64,000 nucleotides of DNA from Lantana camara (lineage: Eukaryota > Streptophyta > Magnoliopsida > Lamiales > Verbenaceae): assembly GCA_037501455.1 (NCBI GenBank), contig CM074859.1, forward strand, positions 89,672,894-89,736,893, given 5' to 3'. The notes below the pieces were generated by a model. It had not been told where the DNA came from and ran no database searches. It worked only from the letters and a program-made list of their open reading frames with translations. This document shows, one piece after another, positions 37,659 through 47,875 of the stretch. A program made the translations under genes and the position numbers. Positions within the stretch are counted from its first letter, which is position 1; each line of letters opens with the position of its first letter.

Positions 37659-39599
37659 TGTTGGAAAATACGAATCAGAAAGCAGCGGAATTTAAAAAAT
37701 TTTCCCAACAAAAGGATCTAGGACTCGCAATCGTGTAACCAAATTCGTAAAGATAGAAAACTTACTTTTCTTTTATTCTTTCTTGAAGCGTTTCAAGCCA
37801 CCCAAGAACGCTCTTCACGCGGCTTGATCCCCTCTCCTTTGGTAAAGCTCGAATCTTCAAACTTCTAACTTGAAGTCTCTAGAGAAAGTCCACCAACTTG
37901 ATCACAATCTAACTAGTAAGGATGCTAGTTCTCTAGTTAGTGTTTAGGCTTAACCTAGGGTTTAATTTAATCTTGGAGAAAGGAAGGTGTTCAACACATG
38001 AACCAAGAATTGTCTATTAGCTCTAAAGGGGAGCATGAGCTCCCCTATATATAGGAAAGGGGAGGGACGGCCGAACCTAGTCCTTATTGGACTAGGATTT
38101 GGTTCCTCTCTCTCCTATTACTTGATGATCAAGTATTTTCCAACTTTGACTTTGAATTCTATTTCTAGTCAACTTTTAAGAGAGCTTAAAAATATCCAAA
38201 CTATTTTTGGATAATTTTATACTTTATTTATTATAAAATAAATAACTTATTTTATCTAATTAATTAATTCATAATTAATTAACTAGATTATTTTCTCCAA
38301 AATTAGACTTTCCTTTTAATTCAAAATTAAACCAAAGTCTATTAAATAATTAACCAATTAATTATTTTACATATATATTATCACACGTGTGTGACACGTG
38401 TCACAGTGACACGTGTCACTCACGCGAGCCACACGTGTGAATTCACACGTGTGGAACCCTCTTGGTCCGATTAACTCGTTTAATCATTTTCAAGCCTCAA
38501 CTCATGTAACCAAGTTGTTGTGTGTGACCCTCTAGGTTCTCAATTCAATTAGCAGTGACCCCAATTAATTAATTCACTAATTAATTAATCAGTCCACAGA
38601 TTAAACGACCATAGTCTAGCAACAGGTGTTTAACCCCTAGCTGAATTGGAATGTTCGGATTCGACAGAACCTTTAAGTCATTGAATCATGTGAGATACAA
38701 TCCTCCTACTTACTATCTCTCAACCAAGATCTAGGGCAAGGGAATAATCAGAACCCTAATAATCCGGTCTTAAAGCTAAGTGCATTTCATATCCATTTGA
38801 TCTCAATCCAAGAAACCCTTTTCTTGATGTCTTGATCTACTGCCTTGGCCAAGGACTCCATATGGCATATGAATGACTTACACAATAAGAGATCACCTTG
38901 CAAATGCAAGTGTAGGTCCTTTCTTGATTCTCATTCACTTTCATGAGTCACTTGTGCAGTCCCAGCATAAGCCTTGAATCAGTTGTCTAAGGCGACACCC
39001 TTTAAAGCTTATGCCTAAGACTACAGAGTTAACTCATAAAGTGACAAGGAACCTCAAGTCTAAGGATCAATTAATCACATCAATGACTCGTGAGATATTT
39101 CCTAATCTGGAAGTTTCCATTTCCTGAAATAGAAACTTCCTTTCCCATTTAGGAATGTTCTCACACGGGGCACCTCAGTGAACTTACTTATTAAAGTAAG
39201 CACCCTCATGTATCACGCACGTATCAACTATACACTTTGCACCTCCATGAAACAAGGTGGTCCTTCTTAAGGGCGTGATCCCACAAGCAAGCCTTAGAGG
39301 AGTCAGGTTGACACTCCCACTGTCTGTAGGACTCATCGGCTTGGAGTATTTTACTAATCATGACTTATGTGATATAGGGCTCGTTTCATGAACCATTTCA
39401 CCTAAATGGTAGAGTCCTAAAGTCATCAGGATTAGGGGAGTTCTCATACATGCACAGCTAAAGTAAACGCATACCAAACAAGAGCATATAAAGAAGTGTT
39501 GCCTCAATTCGTTATTTTATTCAAAGATTGTCTGTGATTACAATAAGGAAAAGCACAAAGCGGATATACAATCGGCTTTCTAGGGCACTATTCCTAACA
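37659..39599 (-). repeat. 3' LTR of the intact copia
   Basis: On the minus strand TGTTAGGAATAGTGCCCTAG to ...ATTTTCCAACA. Contains a cluster of CACGTGTGA/TCACACGTG and GACACGTGTCAC palindromes at 38382-38452 (G-box-like ACGTG cores), a plausible promoter element set in U3. Confidence 0.93.
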
Positions 39600-39614
39600 A
39601 TCTCCCACTTGCCC
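39600..39614 (-). other. Polypurine tract of the intact copia
   Basis: On the minus strand GGGCAAGTGGGAGAT directly precedes TGTTAGGAAT of the 3' LTR, the usual purine-rich primer for plus-strand synthesis. Confidence 0.85.
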
Positions 39615-39615
39615 G

Positions 39616-42600
39616 TCAAAGCCATTCTAAAGCTACTCTAAGTCCCATCTTCTGAAGATGACCTTGGAAAGCTTCTCGACTAAGGGGTTTAGTAAGTGGA
39701 TCTGCCACGTTCTCTGCTGATGTGACCCTCTCAATTTGCACATCTCCTCTTTTGATAATATCACGGATTAGGTGATACTTCCTCATAATGTGCTTGGTCC
39801 GTTGGTGAGATCTTGGTTCTCTTGCTTGAGCAACCGCCCCAGTGTTGTCACAAAACACAGTAATGGGGTCTTTCATGCTAGGAACAACATTCAACTCTTG
39901 AATGAAGTTTCTAATCCAAACACCTTCCTTAGCTGCATCATTTGCAGCTAAGTATTCGGCCTCAGTGGTCGAATCTGCAGTGGTTGTTTGCTTGGAACTC
40001 TTCCAACTCACTGCTCCGCCGTTTAGGCAGAAAATGTATCCTGACATTGACTTAAAATCATCTAAGTCAGATGCAAAGCTTGCATCGCAGTATCCTTCGA
40101 CAGTAAGATCTTTCTGACCTCCGTAAACTAAGAATAAATCTTTAGTACTTTTCAAGTACTTAAGAATATTCTTCACGGCAGCCCAGTGACCATCTCCAGG
40201 GTCAGATTGGAAACGACTTGTCACACTAAGTGCATAAGCCACATCCGGTCGAGTACATAACATTGCATACATTATGCTACCTATTGCTGATGCATAAGGT
40301 GTATGAGTCATTCTTTCCTTCTCAAGGTTAGTCTTAGGACACATCTTCTTTGAAAGACATGTTCCTACACTCATAGGAAGGTTCTTAACCTTTGCTGACT
40401 CCATATTGAATCTCTTCAATACTTTGTCAATGTACATCGACTGTGATAGTCCTATTAACCTTCTAGATCTATCTCTATAGATTTTAATTCCAAGGATATA
40501 GGACGCATCACCAAGATCTTTCATCTCGAATTGGTTCGATAACCATAACTTAGTCACTTTCATGTCATCCTTCGAATTCCCAATAAGAAGGATGTCATCA
40601 ACATAAAGTACTAAGAATTGCACTGAGGTCTCCAATTCCTTTCTATACACACAGGACTCATTCGAAATTTGAATAAAGCCAAACGCTTTGACTGATTCAT
40701 CAAATCGAATGTTCCAATTCCTAGAAGCCTGTTTCAATCCATAGATTGATCTTTGGAGTTTGCAAACCTTTTGCTCACTCCCACTGAATGTGAAACCTAT
40801 GGGTTGCTCCATATAAATGTCTTTGTCAATGTCACCATTGAGAAAGGCAGTTTTCACATCCATTTGCCATATCTCATAGTCATAATATGCAGCAATGGCA
40901 AGCATGATTCGAATGGACTTTTGCATTGCAACTGGTGAAAAGGTTTCGTCAAAGTCCACTCCGGGTCTTTGAGTGAATCCTTTTGCAACCAGTCTTGCTT
41001 TGTAGGCTGCAATGCTTCCATCAACTCCAAGCTTTCTCTTAAAGATCCATTTGCAACCTATGGGTTTGACCCCATCAGGCAAATCTACCAAGGTCCAAAC
41101 TTGGTTGGAGTTCATGGAATCCATTTCGGATTTCATGGCTTCTATCCACTGTTCAGAGTCAGAATCTGACAGCGCCTCCTCATATGTCAAAGGATCATTA
41201 TCCTTTTGAGAGATTTCATGGAAGAATCCATACCATCTCTCCGGCTGTCTAGGAGTACGTTCAGAACGCCTTAGAGGAGGATTCAAATGTGTATCGAAAT
41301 TCGTGATTGGTTGCAGTTGATCAGAGTGGGACGTTTCTTCAGTGGGTGGTATGGGGTCACTTTGTACTTCTTCTAATTCTATGATCTTGCCTTTCTTTTC
41401 TTTAAGGAACGGTTCCTCAAGAAAAGTGGCATTTCTGGAAACAAACACCTTTTGTTCAGATTGATCATAGAAGTAGTATCCTATGGATTCCTTAGGATAG
41501 CCTACAAAGTAGCATAAGTTAGAACGAGATTCTAACTTATCTCCCACTGTCCTCTTCACGTAAGCAGGACAACTAGGGATTTTACCATGCCACATTTCAT
41601 AGGGCGTTTTAGGGACTGACTTAGAGGGAACAAGATTCAAAATCTTTGCTGCACTTTCTAGGGCATAACCCCAGAAAGAAGGTGGTAAGTCAGTGAAACT
41701 CATCATGGAACGAACCATATCAAGTAGGGTTCGATTCCTTCTCTCAGAAACTCCATTAAGCTGAGGAGTTCCCGGAGGAGTCCACTGAGAGATAATCCCA
41801 TTATCCTTGAGATGATTAAGGAATTCTTCACTAAGATATTCGCCTCCTCGATCAGATCGAAGTGCTTTGATCTTGTGACCAGTTTGGTTCTCAACCACCT
41901 TTTGAAATTCTAAGAATTTCTCAAAAGCTTCAGATTTATACTTCATTAAGTATACGTAACCATACCGACTAAAGTCGTCAGTGAAGGTTATGAAATACTG
42001 ATGATTGTTTCTCGTGCTTACACTAAGCGGTCCACAAACATCAGTATGGATCAAATCCAGAACCTTAGTGGCACGTTCCACAGTTCCTTTAAAAGGAACT
42101 TTGGACATTTTTCCTTTGAGACAGGATTCGCAAGAAGTTAACTCTTTGAGATCATTTTCAGAGAATGATCCTAAAGTGTTTATCTTGCTAATTCTGTTCT
42201 TGGAAATGTGTCCTAATCTAGCGTGCCATAAGGGAGCTGAAACTTTGTCATCTCTCTTACGCTTTGTTTCTCGTTGTATATTCATAATATTGATATTTTG
42301 AGTTAGGTAAAGTCCATTACTTAGAGTACCGATATGAACGGAAGAGTTGTTCCGTTTGATAAAGTATTTACCATTCTTAATATAAGTTTCATAACCTTCG
42401 CAATCTAATATTGGAACTGAAATTATATTACGAATAATGCTCGGTACATAAAGGACTTTGTTTAATACTAACTCAAAACTACCTAAATCTAATCTAATTG
42501 TGCCTAAAGCTCGAGCTTCAACGTTTGAGCCATCGCCGATCTTCAAGACACATTCTCCTTCTTTGAGTTGTTGGACTTCACTTAGCATCTGTACATCATT

Positions 42601-43512
42601 ACAGATATGAGTTCCACAACCGGTATCAAGTACCCAAGAACTAGAATTAATAGAAAGATTTACTTCAACGAGAAAGATACCTTTCTTTAGAGTAGCCTTG
42701 TACTCTGGGCAGTTTCTCCTCCAATGTCCCGCTTTGCCACAATGGAAGCAAACATCCTCTTTCTGATCACGCTTCTTCTTTTGGGCCTTCCCCTTCGAAA
42801 TGCCACCAGTGGGCCTAAGGGGTTTCTTCTTCTTCTTTTGGGCTTTCTTGCCCTTACCTTTAGAAGGCCCAGAAGAGGAAGATGGAGCATTCACCATCAA
42901 AACCTTATTGTCCTTCTTGATCGTGCTTTCAGCAGTCACAAGCTGACTAATCAGCTCAGCTACAGTAGCACCAGCATGATTCATGTTGAAGTTAAGGACA
43001 AATGGGTTGAATGATGGTGGGAGCGAAGCTAGCAACAAATCCACTGAAAGTTCATCTTTCAGTGGCATGTCCATGGAAGCAAGTTTCTCAGTAAGGGCAA
43101 GAAACTTGAGTCCATATTCATGGACACTTGAACCTTCCCTCATTCTCAAGTGGAATAATTCCTTTGAAGTGTTATACCTTGTAACACGTTCATGAGGGCG
43201 GTAAAGTTGCTCTAAGTGGTCGTAAATCTCCCAAGCAAATTCCATGGCCTCATGTTGTCTTTGCAAGTCCGGAGACATGTTAGCCAACATAAGGCAACGG
43301 GCTTGGAGATTATCATCCTTCCACTTCTGAATCGCGTCCCGCTCGGCCCGAGTGGGAGCCTCCCCTTCAGGAGTAGGCTCCCCTTCGAAGAGAACATAAG
43401 TTCTCTTCTCAGAATCTAAAATGATTTTTAGATTCCTCAGCCAATCAGAATAGTTGGGACCAGTCAACTTGTTTGACTCGAGGATCGATACAAGAGGGTT
43501 TTTGGTTGCCAT
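39616..43512 (-). CDS. Copia gag-protease-integrase-reverse transcriptase-RNase H polyprotein, 1298 aa
   Basis: A single open frame encoding all functions in copia order. Gag covers about residues 1-290: N-terminal SNKLTGPNYSDWLRNLKI, a Lys-rich stretch, and the zinc knuckle CFHCGKAGHWRRNC near 260. The protease has WVLDTGCGTHICND with the catalytic Asp near 297. The integrase has the His/Cys region (WHARLGH, CESCLKGK), then DVCGPL, FTDDFSRYG, and SERRNRTLLDMVRSMM carrying the catalytic Glu. The reverse transcriptase has WIFKRKLG, MDVKTAFLNGDI and the YVDD active site in LVLYVDDILLIG. RNase H has YCDASFASD, GAVSWKS and STTEAEYLA. There are no stops or frameshifts, so it is probably still functional. 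The start at 43512 gives MATKNPLVSILE, a usual copia beginning. Confidence 0.97.
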   Translation of the reverse strand: MATKNPLVSILESNKLTGPNYSDWLRNLKIILDSEKRTYVLFEGEPTPEGEAPTRAERDAIQKWKDDNLQARCLMLANMSPDLQRQHEAMEFAWEIYDHLEQLYRPHERVTRYNTSKELFHLRMREGSSVHEYGLKFLALTEKLASMDMPLKDELSVDLLLASLPPSFNPFVLNFNMNHAGATVAELISQLVTAESTIKKDNKVLMVNAPSSSSGPSKGKGKKAQKKKKKPLRPTGGISKGKAQKKKRDQKEDVCFHCGKAGHWRRNCPEYKATLKKGIFLVEVNLSINSSSWVLDTGCGTHICNDVQMLSEVQQLKEGECVLKIGDGSNVEARALGTIRLDLGSFELVLNKVLYVPSIIRNIISVPILDCEGYETYIKNGKYFIKRNNSSVHIGTLSNGLYLTQNINIMNIQRETKRKRDDKVSAPLWHARLGHISKNRISKINTLGSFSENDLKELTSCESCLKGKMSKVPFKGTVERATKVLDLIHTDVCGPLSVSTRNNHQYFITFTDDFSRYGYVYLMKYKSEAFEKFLEFQKVVENQTGHKIKALRSDRGGEYLSEEFLNHLKDNGIISQWTPPGTPQLNGVSERRNRTLLDMVRSMMSFTDLPPSFWGYALESAAKILNLVPSKSVPKTPYEMWHGKIPSCPAYVKRTVGDKLESRSNLCYFVGYPKESIGYYFYDQSEQKVFVSRNATFLEEPFLKEKKGKIIELEEVQSDPIPPTEETSHSDQLQPITNFDTHLNPPLRRSERTPRQPERWYGFFHEISQKDNDPLTYEEALSDSDSEQWIEAMKSEMDSMNSNQVWTLVDLPDGVKPIGCKWIFKRKLGVDGSIAAYKARLVAKGFTQRPGVDFDETFSPVAMQKSIRIMLAIAAYYDYEIWQMDVKTAFLNGDIDKDIYMEQPIGFTFSGSEQKVCKLQRSIYGLKQASRNWNIRFDESVKAFGFIQISNESCVYRKELETSVQFLVLYVDDILLIGNSKDDMKVTKLWLSNQFEMKDLGDASYILGIKIYRDRSRRLIGLSQSMYIDKVLKRFNMESAKVKNLPMSVGTCLSKKMCPKTNLEKERMTHTPYASAIGSIMYAMLCTRPDVAYALSVTSRFQSDPGDGHWAAVKNILKYLKSTKDLFLVYGGQKDLTVEGYCDASFASDLDDFKSMSGYIFCLNGGAVSWKSSKQTTTADSTTEAEYLAANDAAKEGVWIRNFIQELNVVPSMKDPITVFCDNTGAVAQAREPRSHQRTKHIMRKYHLIRDIIKRGDVQIERVTSAENVADPLTKPLSREAFQGHLQKMGLRVALEWL

Positions 43513-45810
43513 TTCAAAACACGTAGAGAATCACAGAATCTACGACCTAAATGGTAAAACAGAGAACTAGTGAGCATGCTGAATTATAACGATATACAAA
43601 AGATAAGGTCTTTAATCTATTGTAGCTCCCACTGTTTTTCAAAGATCTAGAATTCCCAAAGATCTAAGAGGAACACGTTTCCCAATGGGTACTAAGATCC
43701 TAGGCATTTTACCTCGAACCCACGACTCGCGGACATTCTTAGCAAGAACCCTAGGTAGGTACAACTTACCAATTCTAACACCTTTAGAACTCTTAGTAAT
43801 TGTTTTTGCATCACCTATCTTTCAATATGGACCCACGACTCGTGCGACATCCATATTTACTTAGGCGTTAAGCTAGACCCATCAATCATAAGATCATGAC
43901 CAAAACTTAGTTCGAACGACCCACGACTCGCGGACATCGCCCTTGCTAAAATTGACCACGAAATATTGATCAAAAATGATCAATTAGGTAACTAAGAACT
44001 AATAAGCTCCACTAGCTATCCCACGACTCGCGGACAACAACTAGCTTTACTTACTAAACTTAAAACCTATTGATGGAATGCTAGGAATTTAATTCAAAAC
44101 TTGCATCTCGAATTAAACACCTATTTGTTCGAAATTAGCTTAATATTTAATGGGAATTTTCGAATCAACCGGAGAGTTGTCCGGTTCGACCTCACCAACA
44201 TATATGTTATCCAATTTTATTAGTCTTGATTAATGCAAGTACACTTAAATGCATTTCAAACAAGCACATAAACAGATAACATGTCCTAGCATGATACTAA
44301 CATGTAATGATCATGGGTTCTACCTATCTTATGCGTGATATGTGGGAGCCACTCCACAATCACAAGTTCTAACATACATGCCACATAAACAGTTCAAATC
44401 ATATAAGGGAAAGCAGTAACAAAATACGAGCCCTATCTCTATTACATTTAACAATTGAGATTCCCCTCCCTAACATTTTGAGGGGTCTTCACTTATGGCC
44501 TCCTTGTTACTTGAATGTGGTCCATCTTACTCCATGGGTGCATTGTCTCCAAAATGAAAATAAAACCTCACCACCTATCTCTACTCTCAAATTACAATAA
44601 AAAGAAAAAGACATAAAGTAATAAGGCTCAATCTTCATATTGGCCTTAGACAATTACACGGGGCATACCCCGGCCTCAAAAACAGTAATATGGAAAGCCA
44701 CATAATAAATCACATAACAGTACGCACATAAGTGAGGCTCCAACCTCAATTGAAAAAACGCAACTATAGGGCTCCAACCCCAATTTAAACCATCCATGTG
44801 CATAAATTAAAACCATACATAGATCTAAACCCATGATCACCTAACATGCTTTTGCAAGAATTTAAATTTAACCAATAAATTAAAATTCTCGCTTTAAGCT
44901 CTAATAGCTTAAAACACGACTTGATGCGAGTCTTATTTATAAAAGTTTTCAATAAATCCCAAATTACCAAAACAAATAAAATTCCAATTAATTTCTGAAA
45001 ATTAATAATTTTATCAAGATGTAATTTCCCAAAATGTAAACCGTTTCAATTTCTCAAAAATCCCAATTTTAAGTTTTAATTCAAAAATTAAAATAAATAT
45101 TCAAAAATAAAATTTTAAAATTAAAATAAAATTGGGACTGGATTGCACGAAACACGAAAGGGGCCGGATCACGAAAACGGGGCCCGTGCGCGAAACGAGG
45201 CACAGCGTCGCAAGCGCGCGCGGACGCGCACGGCAGGCGCGCACGGCGCCCGGCCAAGGCCAGGCGAGTGCGCGCACTGCGCGCGCATACCGCGCGCCTC
45301 GCGCGCGCGTGCCCTGCTAGGCGGTGGGCGGCCAGTCTCGGCCGCCCTGGGCGGGCGCACCTAGGCGCGCCCGGGAAGCTCCCGCACAGGCGTGCGGGAG
45401 GAGCTGGAAGGCTGGCCGGTCTGTCCCGGCCAGGCCTGGGCGGCGACGGGCGGACGGCATGCGGGAGGGCCTCCCGCGCGGTTGCGGGAGGGTGGTGCGC
45501 GAAGCCCGCGCGCGCGACTCCTTCGCGCGCGGGGTTTCGCGTGTTCATCGTGTTCCGGGCTTTCGTTTCGTGTTTTCGTTCAAAAGCAAAACCAATCCAA
45601 GAAATCCAAAAACAGTTTATACAGTTTCAAATCTAAAATTGTTTTTCAAAATTAAATTTTATAAAAACCAATTTTCAGAAACTTTCAGGAAAAAATACAG
45701 TTTCGTAATTCAGGCTTTCTAAAACAATTACAAATACTCAATCGCATCAAGCCTAAGAATTTCTACCAAATTCAGTATAATTGAGACGAATCAGAAACAC
45801 GATTAACGAG
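43513..45810 (-). other. Long leader of the intact copia
   Basis: Untranslated region of about 2.3 kb between the primer site and the polyprotein start. It carries four copies of CCCACGACTCGCGGACA (43719-43735, 43832-43849 with changes, 43920-43936, 44020-44036) at spacings of about 90-113 bp. Further from the gag start is an abrupt GC-rich island. No conserved protein frame is recognised. Confidence 0.7.
45130..45545. other. GC-rich island inside the copia leader
   Basis: About 415 bp rich in GCGCGC, in a locus that is otherwise AT-rich. It contains inverted repeats such as CTCCCGCA/TGCGGGAG near 45380-45402 and GCGGGAGG/CCTCCCGC near 45461-45477. Several frames stay open on both strands only because stop codons are rare in such sequence, so none is called as a gene. 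Confidence 0.7.
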
Positions 45811-45812
45811 GT

Positions 45813-45825
45813 GGCTCTGATACCA
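45813..45825 (-). other. Primer binding site of the intact copia
   Basis: On the minus strand TGGTATCAGAGCC, two bases from the 5' LTR, complementary to the 3' end of initiator methionine tRNA, the usual copia primer. Confidence 0.9.
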
Positions 45826-45827
45826 CT

Positions 45828-47768
45828 TGTTGGAAAATACGAATCAGAAAGCAGCGGAATTTAAAAAATTTTCCCAACAAAAGGATCTAGGACTCGCAAT
45901 CGTGTAACCAAATTCGTAAAGATAGAAAACTTACTTTTCTTTTATTCTTTCTTGAAGCGTTTCAAGCCACCCAAGAACGCTCTTCACGCGGCTTGATCCC
46001 CTCTCCTTTGGTAAAGCTCGAATCTTCAAACTTCTAACTTGAAGTCTCTAGAGAAAGTCCACCAACTTGATCACAATCTAACTAGTAAGGATGCTAGTTC
46101 TCTAGTTAGTGTTTAGGCTTAACCTAGGGTTTAATTTAATCTTGGAGAAAGGAAGGTGTTCAACACATGAACCAAGAATTGTCTATTAGCTCTAAAGGGG
46201 AGCATGAGCTCCCCTATATATAGGAAAGGGGAGGGACGGCCGAACCTAGTCCTTATTGGACTAGGATTTGGTTCCTCTCTCTCCTATTACTTGATGATCA
46301 AGTATTTTCCAACTTTGACTTTGAATTCTATTTCTAGTCAACTTTTAAGAGAGCTTAAAAATATCCAAACTATTTTTGGATAATTTTATACTTTATTTAT
46401 TATAAAATAAATAACTTATTTTATCTAATTAATTAATTCATAATTAATTAACTAGATTATTTTCTCCAAAATTAGACTTTCCTTTTAATTCAAAATTAAA
46501 CCAAAGTCTATTAAATAATTAACCAATTAATTATTTTACATATATATTATCACACGTGTGTGACACGTGTCACAGTGACACGTGTCACTCACGCGAGCCA
46601 CACGTGTGAATTCACACGTGTGGAACCCTCTTGGTCCGATTAACTCGTTTAATCATTTTCAAGCCTCAACTCATGTAACCAAGTTGTTGTGTGTGACCCT
46701 CTAGGTTCTCAATTCAATTAGCAGTGACCCCAATTAATTAATTCACTAATTAATTAATCAGTCCACAGATTAAACGACCATAGTCTAGCAACAGGTGTTT
46801 AACCCCTAGCTGAATTGGAATGTTCGGATTCGACAGAACCTTTAAGTCATTGAATCATGTGAGATACAATCCTCCTACTTACTATCTCTCAACCAAGATC
46901 TAGGGCAAGGGAATAATCAGAACCCTAATAATCCGGTCTTAAAGCTAAGTGCATTTCATATCCATTTGATCTCAATCCAAGAAACCCTTTTCTTGATGTC
47001 TTGATCTACTGCCTTGGCCAAGGACTCCATATGGCATATGAATGACTTACACAATAAGAGATCACCTTGCAAATGCAAGTGTAGGTCCTTTCTTGATTCT
47101 CATTCACTTTCATGAGTCACTTGTGCAGTCCCAGCATAAGCCTTGAATCAGTTGTCTAAGGCGACACCCTTTAAAGCTTATGCCTAAGACTACAGAGTTA
47201 ACTCATAAAGTGACAAGGAACCTCAAGTCTAAGGATCAATTAATCACATCAATGACTCGTGAGATATTTCCTAATCTGGAAGTTTCCATTTCCTGAAATA
47301 GAAACTTCCTTTCCCATTTAGGAATGTTCTCACACGGGGCACCTCAGTGAACTTACTTATTAAAGTAAGCACCCTCATGTATCACGCACGTATCAACTAT
47401 ACACTTTGCACCTCCATGAAACAAGGTGGTCCTTCTTAAGGGCGTGATCCCACAAGCAAGCCTTAGAGGAGTCAGGTTGACACTCCCACTGTCTGTAGGA
47501 CTCATCGGCTTGGAGTATTTTACTAATCATGACTTATGTGATATAGGGCTCGTTTCATGAACCATTTCACCTAAATGGTAGAGTCCTAAAGTCATCAGGA
47601 TTAGGGGAGTTCTCATACATGCACAGCTAAAGTAAACGCATACCAAACAAGAGCATATAAAGAAGTGTTGCCTCAATTCGTTATTTTATTCAAAGATTGT
47701 CTGTGATTACAATAAGGAAAAGCACAAAGCGGATATACAATCGGCTTTCTAGGGCACTATTCCTAACA
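45828..47768 (-). repeat. 5' LTR of the intact copia
   Basis: Same length and text as 37659-39599. Followed at 47769 by the second TTCCG target copy and then the last 97 bp of solo LTR D. Confidence 0.93.
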
Positions 47769-47875
47769 TTCCGTTCGCTATAGCTTGGTGCGTGTGCGGA
47801 TTTTCCATTTCGTTACATGTGTCGGGCTATGGTGCGGGGGATGTGGTGCCCTTCGCTCCGGGGTGCTACATATAC

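Larger units (their letters stand above)
37659..47768 (-). mobile_element. Intact Ty1/copia retrotransposon, 10110 bp, minus orientation
   Basis: Two 1941-bp LTRs (37659-39599 and 45828-47768) in which I saw no difference by eye. TG..CA ends, target duplication TTCCG (37654-37658, 47769-47773), primer site, polypurine tract and one uninterrupted polyprotein frame are all present. It therefore has everything an autonomous copia needs and inserted very recently, into solo LTR D. Unusual are a 2.3-kb leader with a very GC-rich island and a four-fold short repeat. Confidence 0.96.
34297..47870 (+). mobile_element. Solo LTR D (gypsy type), itself split by the intact copia
   Basis: TGTGACACCCTGG at 34297 to GGGGTGCTACA at 47870. 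After removing the copia and one TTCCG copy it is about 3459 bp. Flanks are AATAC (34292-34296) and TATAC (47871-47875), a duplication with one mismatch. Four GC palindromes lie at 35799-35928. Further marks are a donor-like GAG|GTGAGG at 36447, hairpin arms CCACT/GGTGG (36844-36862), GATAG/CTATC (36920-36949), CAGTC/GACTG near 37280, a long pyrimidine tract ending GTTGCAG (37336-37338 is CAG) and GAGCTAGGCGG. Confidence 0.9.

Noticed and set aside
45081..45722. Long overlapping reading frames on both strands in the GC-rich copia leader
   Set aside because: Arg/Ala/Pro-rich translations in four or more frames arise because stop codons are rare in GCGCGC sequence; no family motif, and it lies in an untranslated leader.
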